From positions 1-45,874 of the forward strand of contig CALLAF010000002.1 of the NCBI GenBank assembly GCA_938002605.1: a stretch of DNA of 45,874 bases, read 5' to 3'. Under the pieces are notes generated by a model. The model was not told where the DNA came from. It ran no database searches and saw only the letters and a list, made by a program, of their open reading frames with translations. The stretch is from an uncultured Paracoccaceae bacterium (GTDB lineage Bacteria; Pseudomonadota; Alphaproteobacteria; Rhodobacterales; Rhodobacteraceae). Shown here in pieces: positions 38,875-45,874 of this stretch (the stretch's first letter is position 1; every line of letters begins with the position of its first letter). A program made the position numbers and the translations under genes.

Positions 38875-40136
38875 CTGCGGGTCGTGCCGTCTCCGGTCAC
38901 CAGATATTTAAAGCTGGTCAGTTGCGCTGCGCCCACGGGCCCGCGTGCATGCAGCTTGCCCGTCGCGATACCGATTTCGGCACCCATCCCAAATTCGCCA
39001 CCATCGGCAAATTGTGTCGATGCATTGCGCATCAAAATCGCACTGTCGAGATCGCGAAAAAACTGGTCGGCCACGGCATCATCTTCGGCGATAATTGCGT
39101 CCGTGTGATTAGATCCAAATTCACGGATATGCGCCACCGCGCCATTGATCCCGTCAACGGATTTGGCGGCAATGATCATATCCAAAAATTCATGCCCAAA
39201 ATCATCCGCCTGCGCGGGCACTGTGCCGGCTGTTTCGGCCAATGTGCCAGCGGCACGTACCTCTACGCCCGCGGCCAACAGATCACGCGTCAGAATATCG
39301 CCATGTCGATCCAGAAACGCTTGATCCACCAACAAACATTCTGCCGACCCGCAAATCCCTGTGCGACGCGTCTTGGCATTTACCAAAACAGCGCGCGCTT
39401 TATCCAAATCGGCACTGGCATCCACGTAGATATGACAAATCCCTTCAAGGTGCGCAAAAACGGGCACGCGCGCTTCGCGTTGCACCAACCCGACCAGGCC
39501 TTTTCCACCACGTGGCACGATAACGTCAATATAGTCCGTCGCTTGCAACATCGCAGATACAGCCGCGCGGTCGCGCGTGGGGATCAATTGAATCGCGGCT
39601 TCGGGCAAATCTGCGGCGCGCAGCCCCGCAACAAGACAGGCATGGATCGCTTGGCTTGAATGAAACCCTTCAGACCCGCCGCGTAAGATCACTGCATTGC
39701 CAGATTTGAGGCACAGCGCGCCCGCATCAGCCGTCACATTCGGACGGCTTTCATAGATCACACCAATCACACCGATAGGCGTGCGTACCCGCTTGATATT
39801 CAGGCCACTGGGCTGCGTCCATTCTTCGGTAACCGCGCCAATTGGGTCATCTTGCGCCGCAACCGCGCGCAATCCGTTCACTATGCCCACGATCCGGTCT
39901 TCGTCCAGCATCAGCCGGTCCATCATCGCAGGCGACAACCCCTTTTCGGCGCCAAACGCCATGTCCTTTTTATTCGCCGCGATAATATCTGCGCGATTGT
40001 CCCAAACGGCGTCGGCTGCGGTGGTCAGTGCCAATGCTTTGGCGGCACCCGATGCTGTGGCTAATTGGGTCGCCGCTTCGCGTGCACCTTGACCGATTTG
40101 TGTCATCATCGCTGCAATTTCAGTCGTATCATTCAT
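38871..40136 (-). CDS. proA: Gamma-glutamyl phosphate reductase
   Basis: ProA reduces gamma-glutamyl phosphate to glutamate semialdehyde, the second step to proline. The 421-residue protein has the aldehyde dehydrogenase-like fold with the active-site Cys in [18 protein letters not shown] and [18 protein letters not shown] near the cofactor. Length normal. It follows proB after 12 bases on the same strand and is the last gene of the obgE-proB-proA cluster. Confidence 0.96.
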   Translation of the reverse strand: MNDTTEIAAMMTQIGQGAREAATQLATASGAAKALALTTAADAVWDNRADIIAANKKDMAFGAEKGLSPAMMDRLMLDEDRIVGIVNGLRAVAAQDDPIGAVTEEWTQPSGLNIKRVRTPIGVIGVIYESRPNVTADAGALCLKSGNAVILRGGSEGFHSSQAIHACLVAGLRAADLPEAAIQLIPTRDRAAVSAMLQATDYIDVIVPRGGKGLVGLVQREARVPVFAHLEGICHIYVDASADLDKARAVLVNAKTRRTGICGSAECLLVDQAFLDRHGDILTRDLLAAGVEVRAAGTLAETAGTVPAQADDFGHEFLDMIIAAKSVDGINGAVAHIREFGSNHTDAIIAEDDAVADQFFRDLDSAILMRNASTQFADGGEFGMGAEIGIATGKLHARGPVGAAQLTSFKYLVTGDGTTRS

Positions 40137-40148
40137 CTTCTTGGCCTC

Positions 40149-42328
<2,180 letters not shown>

Positions 42329-42411
42329 CTATTGTTGCGTATGCCTCAAGGCGTCGTGTCGTTCGCGGGTCAGTTTCATCCCGAAGCCAGGCACGTTTTC
42401 TGCGCGCGCTC

Positions 42412-42849
42412 TCAATAATGAACATGGGGCACAGTTTCAACAAAACCCAGCTTTTCCAAAACCCGGCGTGACGCGGTGTTATCTGCAAAATGACTGGATT
42501 TCAGACAGTCATCGTCTCGCGTTGCGAAATGATCGCCAACGACTGATTGGCCGGCTTCGGTTGCATAGCCTTGCCCCCATGCGCCCTGCGCCAGCCAATA
42601 GCCCAATTCGCCATCGATCCCCATTACACCAATGAACTCGTCACCTGACCAAATTACCCGTGTATGAAATCGCCCTTCATGGTTTTCGTTGATGAACCAT
42701 TCCGCATCAGCGACCGAATAAGGAAATGGCACCACCGTTAGCCATTTACTTATTTCATAGTTGTTAAGGGCCGCTGCAAGAACCGACGCATCGTTTTGGA
42801 CGGGCGCACGCAACAACAGTCGTGCTGTTTGCAACGTGCGCAGTGTCAT
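42412..42849 (-). CDS. GNAT-family acetyltransferase
   Basis: A 145-residue RimJ/RimL-type N-acetyltransferase-like protein. LQTARLLLRAPVQNDA is the typical start, the acetyl-CoA loop is GYWLAQGAWGQGYATEA, and SRRVLEKLGFVE is the usual end. The substrate is unknown. The ATG at 42849 overlaps the upstream GNAT stop as ATGA; a longer frame would sit inside that gene. The two are co-translated paralogues. Confidence 0.85.
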   Translation of the reverse strand: MTLRTLQTARLLLRAPVQNDASVLAAALNNYEISKWLTVVPFPYSVADAEWFINENHEGRFHTRVIWSGDEFIGVMGIDGELGYWLAQGAWGQGYATEAGQSVVGDHFATRDDDCLKSSHFADNTASRRVLEKLGFVETVPHVHY

Positions 42850-43388
42850 GACGTAGTCTTTAACGTATAGGTCCATGTCGGCACGGTTGCGCCGCGCGCG
42901 ACAGAAAATGCTTCGGCATCGCCTAGATAGTCAAAGCCGCAATTGGTCAAAACACGGGCCGACCCCGGGTTATCCTGGAATACTTCCGCAAAGATTGTGT
43001 CAGAATGATGTGGGTTAGCGGCGATCAGTGCGCGAACGGCTTCTGATGCCAGCCCAGTGTTCCAAAAGGCAGGCGCGATCCAATAGAAGATTTCAGACTG
43101 ATTGCGATCCATACATTCAAGACTGATGAGCCCCAAGGCCTCTGCATGGCCATGTGCTGATCCGTCGATGACCCAGATGTCTTCGCTCCGGTCGGCAGCG
43201 CCCGCCCGGTCGATCATCGCTTCGATCGTGCCGGGTGGCAGCGGATGCGGAATGCTGCGTGTACCACGTGCGACGCGTTCGTCGCCTGCATACATCGCGA
43301 TCAATCCCGCATCGGATTTACGACATGGCCGCAGAACGAAACGATCTGCGGTTATTGTCTGTTGAACTGTAATCTCTTCGTGAATCAC
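42846..43388 (-). CDS. GNAT-family acetyltransferase
   Basis: A 180-residue acetyltransferase of the RimJ/RimL type, with ITADRFVLRPCRKSDAG at the start, EIFYWIAPAFWNTGLASEAVRALI as the acetyl-CoA-binding helix and loop, and NPGSARVLTNCGFDYLG near the end. Substrate unknown. It is upstream of, and overlaps, a second GNAT gene. Such tandem GNATs between rpmA and obgE are common in roseobacters and probably have a protein or small-molecule target in translation, but that is inference. Confidence 0.85.
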   Translation of the reverse strand: MIHEEITVQQTITADRFVLRPCRKSDAGLIAMYAGDERVARGTRSIPHPLPPGTIEAMIDRAGAADRSEDIWVIDGSAHGHAEALGLISLECMDRNQSEIFYWIAPAFWNTGLASEAVRALIAANPHHSDTIFAEVFQDNPGSARVLTNCGFDYLGDAEAFSVARGATVPTWTYTLKTTS

Positions 43389-43458
43389 TGTTTTCCCTCC
43401 TCGAAAACACGACCATCCCCAGCCCGTCTAAATTGATATAGTGGCAAGAGTATGAACG

Positions 43459-43487
43459 AAAAAGAGGACCGGCTTTCGCCGATCCCC
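43459..43487 (-). terminator. Terminator after rpmA
   Basis: On the minus strand GGGGATCGGC and GCCGGTCCTC pair (two G-U pairs) around a GAAA tetraloop, followed by TTTTTCG. It lies 28 bases after the rpmA stop. Confidence 0.85.
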
Positions 43488-43514
43488 TAAAAATTCAACC
43501 TTAAGGTATTCGGC

Positions 43515-43784
43515 TTATTCAGCGGCCTCCGCCACAGGAAGAACCGAAATAAAGGTACGGCCCTTCAGGCCTTTGTGGAACTGTACGTTGCCTTCGACGG
43601 TTGCAAAGATTGTGTGGTCTTTGCCCATGCCAACGCCCATGCCCGGCCACATCTTTGTGCCGCGCTGACGCATGATGATGTTGCCAGGAATGACAACTTC
43701 GCCACCGAATTTTTTCACGCCAAGACGACGCCCAGCTGAGTCGCGTCCGTTACGGGATGAGCCGCCTGCTTTTTTATGTGCCAT
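43515..43784 (-). CDS. rpmA: 50S ribosomal protein L27
   Basis: L27's N-terminus reaches the peptidyl transferase centre. The 89-residue protein reads [20 protein letters not shown] and [20 protein letters not shown], the canonical core. There is no N-terminal prosequence of the Firmicutes kind. It follows rplU after 12 bases. Confidence 0.97.
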   Translation of the reverse strand: MAHKKAGGSSRNGRDSAGRRLGVKKFGGEVVIPGNIIMRQRGTKMWPGMGVGMGKDHTIFATVEGNVQFHKGLKGRTFISVLPVAEAAE

Positions 43785-43796
43785 TGGTGTCTCTCC

Positions 43797-44426
43797 TTAG
43801 CCTTTTGCCAGCTCAACCGCTTGCGCGATCCAGCCTTCACGTTCGATACGACCTTTAAAGGACAGTTTTTCGTCCATCGCGGCCACATCTTCGGGTGTCC
43901 ATGCAGCGATCTGCGCAAATGTTGTCACATCAGCCGCGTGCAATTTTTTCTCAAGTGCGGGGCCAACACCGGACAATTGTTTCAAATCGTCAGAACCGGC
44001 AGCGGCTGGGGCAGCCTTAGGCGCCGCAGCTTTCTTAGGTGCCGTTTTTTTTGCAGCAGGTGCAGCAGCAACAGCCGGGGCCGCGCCATTTACAGCAGCT
44101 TTAACACCAGACTTGTCAGCACCTTTTTCAAGGATATCGCCGATGCGGACCAGTGTCAGTTGTTGACGGTGGCCTTTTTTACGTGCCGAAGAGTGCTTAC
44201 GACGACGTTTTACGAAATTGATTGTCTTTGGACCTTTGATTTGATCGATGACTTCGGCTTGTACGCCGGCATCTGCAACCAAAGGCGCGCCAACAGTGGC
44301 GCCAACCATCAGAATCTCGTTGAATTGAACTGTTTCGCCAGCAGACGCTGCCAGCTTTTCTACGCGGAGCACGTCGCCAGAAGCGACTTTGTATTGCTTG
44401 CCGCCGGTTTTCAAAACCGCAAACAT
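43797..44426 (-). CDS. rplU: 50S ribosomal protein L21 with C-terminal extension
   Basis: L21 is about 103 residues in most bacteria. This protein has 209. Residues 1-107 are the normal core ([39 protein letters not shown]). Residues 108-143 are a Lys/Ala/Pro-rich linker ([16 protein letters not shown]). From 144 the end resembles a helix-hairpin-helix domain ([20 protein letters not shown]). Such extended L21 proteins are seen in alphaproteobacteria; the added domain may contact RNA. It is the first gene of the rplU-rpmA operon. Confidence 0.95.
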   Translation of the reverse strand: MFAVLKTGGKQYKVASGDVLRVEKLAASAGETVQFNEILMVGATVGAPLVADAGVQAEVIDQIKGPKTINFVKRRRKHSSARKKGHRQQLTLVRIGDILEKGADKSGVKAAVNGAAPAVAAAPAAKKTAPKKAAAPKAAPAAAGSDDLKQLSGVGPALEKKLHAADVTTFAQIAAWTPEDVAAMDEKLSFKGRIEREGWIAQAVELAKG

Positions 44427-44613
44427 ATGATCTTCCTTCGTTTTTCGCGTCTCTGAGGCCCCGGATCGGTCCGGCGTTAGTGGCTAAAGCCGCCTGTAAA
44501 CAGCGCGCCCAATGGGCGTAATTTTACTTATGCCCGCACAAAACACTTGTACGGATGGCGGCTTATCTGACCAATACCCTTATAAGTCAACCCATAGAAC
44601 GGGCGAAAACACA

Positions 44614-44958
44614 ATGAAACGCCACCTTATTGTCCTTACCATCCTGTGCGCTTGCAGCACAGAGGCTAACCACATCGGCAATCCGCTGCTGCTTCCGTTT
44701 TCCGCACTCAGCACTGGGATCAGCAATGCCGCCTACAACCAGCGCCGAGGTCAGGTGGAAGTATACGTGAAAACCAACCATGCAGCAATCATGGCCGATA
44801 TTGCAAATGGTAGCGGTGATCTCATTGCCCGCGCAATGGACATAGCAGGCATAGCACCCGAGGACCGCCCTGCCCCTTTGATCCAACTGAAGTCCGATCA
44901 AGGACTGTATCAGACGAGCCCGGAAGCGCTGATCACGGCGCTGATGGTTTATGGATAG
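44614..44958 (+). CDS. Hypothetical lipoprotein
   Basis: A 114-residue protein with a short signal sequence MKRHLIVLTILCAC. A lipobox is possible (L-C-A-Cys14), so the mature protein would start CSTEANHIGNPLLLPFSAL. The body contains GISNAAYNQRRGQVEVYVKT and LIQLKSDQGLYQTSPEALI. I know this only as a conserved hypothetical of Rhodobacterales, with no function. The start at 44614 is preferred over 44512 because it begins the signal sequence. It is divergent from rplU. Confidence 0.65.
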   Translation: MKRHLIVLTILCACSTEANHIGNPLLLPFSALSTGISNAAYNQRRGQVEVYVKTNHAAIMADIANGSGDLIARAMDIAGIAPEDRPAPLIQLKSDQGLYQTSPEALITALMVYG

Positions 44959-44978
44959 GCTTGAAACAGCTCCGACTA

Positions 44979-45437
44979 TCAATCGGCTACAAAACGAACC
45001 TGCGATTTAGTGGCATCAAAGGTAAACCAAATTGACGAAGGCAGGTTTTCGTCGGTTAACATAACGTCTTTACCTAATGCGCGCCCGACCACCGCAAGAA
45101 ATGCAACAATTGAGTCAAGTTCTGTTTGAGTAGTTACCTGAGCTGGGTCGATGTCCAGCTCAATTTCATCTTTCGTGAAGAAATGACAATTTACCGTAAC
45201 TTGACCCAGATGTATCTCAAGCAAAAAGGACTTCTTTTCATTGTCTCTATATATTTCTTTAACTTCTGTTGGTAGTGGCAACGGCTCGCCATCTACAAAC
45301 AAGTTGGTCGTCATGGTTGAGACTGCACCTAGGAACACCTCCCAATCAACAACAGTCGTATCCTGAACATAAATGTCTCTCAGGCTTCCATCGACATTGA
45401 ATGCCTTCGCACAATCCTGCCATTTCATTCGCTTCAC
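44979..45437 (-). CDS. Hypothetical 152-residue protein
   Basis: I do not recognise this cytosolic acidic protein. It contains MKWQDCAKAFNVDGSLRDIY, then a beta-rich part (FLLEIHLGQVTVNCHFFTKD, FTFDATKSQVRFVAD). There is no signal peptide or membrane span. The start is GTG at 45437 with AAGGA 10 bases upstream; an ATG at 45428 is an alternative with worse spacing. It lies downstream, same strand, of a gene tail cut by an IS. Small acidic beta-rich proteins at such places can be immunity proteins, but nothing here proves it. Confidence 0.6.
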   Translation of the reverse strand: MKRMKWQDCAKAFNVDGSLRDIYVQDTTVVDWEVFLGAVSTMTTNLFVDGEPLPLPTEVKEIYRDNEKKSFLLEIHLGQVTVNCHFFTKDEIELDIDPAQVTTQTELDSIVAFLAVVGRALGKDVMLTDENLPSSIWFTFDATKSQVRFVAD

Positions 45438-45657
45438 ACATAAGATCCTTATGTACTATCGGCATGTCCAGCAACATTCATTCTGGTACCAGGAGCGAGC
45501 AATACTGCGAGATATCAGAATAACATTGGAACAATCTGAACATCGCTTTGACCGCGCGGAAAACCTTTTCAGGAAGGCAGTAGTTTACAGCACGTCATCG
45601 TAAACAGTTGAGGACGACCATTTTGGTCATCCCCTCCCCACAAAAACCTAAAAATTC
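45438..45657. other. Intergenic region with a short hairpin
   Basis: No convincing gene is seen. GGACGACCA and TGGTCATCC (45612-45632) form a 9-bp stem with a 3-base loop (one G-U pair), downstream of the truncated frame at 45648. There is no U-run, so it is not a clear terminator. Confidence 0.4.
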
Positions 45658-45736
45658 GCGTAGGCGGAATCGCGTTGTGCGACGAGGTCCCAGAAAGCTT
45701 TGGATTTGGCGATCTCTGCCGCCATATCCGCAGGAA
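45648..45736 (-). pseudogene. C-terminal tail of an unidentified gene cut by an IS
   Basis: Between the inferred IS end and TAG at 45648-45650 an open frame encodes IPADMAAEIAKSKAFWDLV and then AQRDSAYANF. The rest of the gene would lie beyond the IS. FW-x2-VA-x-RD pattern faintly recalls the region before the catalytic part of some bacterial nuclease toxins, which is too weak to name it. The frame is preserved right to its stop, suggesting a fairly recent insertion. Confidence 0.45.
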
Positions 45737-45874
45737 TGGACCTGTCCCGTTTTTGTGCCGCTCCAAGTGCTCGTTTAGGCCACTTTCCGTTCGAAGGCGA
45801 CTGGGCTTTTCCAGCCCAATGCTGAGTGCCGCCGACGCGGATTGTAGAAGCCGTTGATGTATTCAAAGATCGCC
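45737..45874 (-). mobile_element. IS3-family insertion sequence end (partial)
   Basis: The window closes inside an IS of a different type from the one at position 1. Its terminus reads TGGACCTGTCCCGTTTTTGT on the plus strand, as in IS3-group terminal repeats that start TGGAC. The transposase reading frame stops 38 bases inside. The other end lies outside the window. Confidence 0.75.
45775..45874 (-). CDS. IS3-family transposase OrfB, C-terminal fragment
   Basis: On the minus strand the frame reads AIFEYINGFYNPRRRHSAL, then GWKSPVAFERKVA and TAA. FEYI-x-FYN-x-R-x-HS-x-LG is the C-terminal signature of IS3-group transposase catalytic domains. 5' partial at the window edge. It differs from the fragment at 1-105 (YNTKRPHSALGYRPP), so the two edges are not copies of one element. 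Confidence 0.88.
   Translation of the reverse strand, partial: AIFEYINGFYNPRRRHSALGWKSPVAFERKVA

Overview
The window looks like a chromosome segment of a marine alphaproteobacterium of the order Rhodobacterales (Roseobacter group). The evidence is gene content: ctrA with sciP upstream, chpT beside a DUF3553 gene, the olsB-olsA pair, an L21 protein with a long C-terminal extension, a DUF1127 protein opposite a MocR regulator, and an arginase / ornithine cyclodeaminase / Lrp cluster. Genus is inference. The ends of two different IS3-family elements at the window edges, an IS-cut gene, a frameshifted gene and a duplication scar suggest a rather plastic genome.

Layout. Positions 1-139 are the right end of an IS3-family element that has cut an HNH endonuclease gene (remnant 140-283). 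Positions 344-4098 hold a phage head module in the order capsid, prohead protease, connector, portal, small zinc-binding protein. No tail, terminase or integrase gene is visible. The module lies against the 3' end of a tRNA-Leu(CAA) gene (4592-4677), a usual integration site, so it is read as a truncated prophage or capsid-encoding satellite.

From about 4.8 to 44.9 kb the content is mainly core chromosome: a DedA/YqaA-type membrane protein and DsbB; Lrp regulator divergent from arginase and ornithine cyclodeaminase (Arg to Orn to Pro); gyrA; a decayed duplicate of the gyrA-trmFO junction; a beta-barrel-like protein; trmFO-gluQ; hisI; a NifU-like protein; an unlisted 40-residue membrane protein; ligA-recG; sciP-ctrA; mnmA; a frameshifted rhodanese gene; an MDR oxidoreductase; a small ATPase and metA; ppk2, a TetR regulator and a PagL-like lipid A deacylase; a PaiB-like protein; rplM-rpsI; a MocR regulator opposite DUF1127; ctaA and an M32 carboxypeptidase; a SPOUT methyltransferase, a TfoX-like protein and a ThiE-like protein; olsB-olsA; DUF3553 and chpT; obgE-proB-proA; two GNAT genes; rplU-rpmA; and a lipoprotein.

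The right end has a 152-residue unknown protein, a short gene tail cut by a second IS3-family element, and that element's end. Two themes recur. One is the CtrA phosphorelay (ctrA, sciP, chpT and near-consensus CtrA boxes). The other is ornithine/proline metabolism (arginase, OCD, proBA, olsBA). All calls come from reading the sequence; no database search was run.
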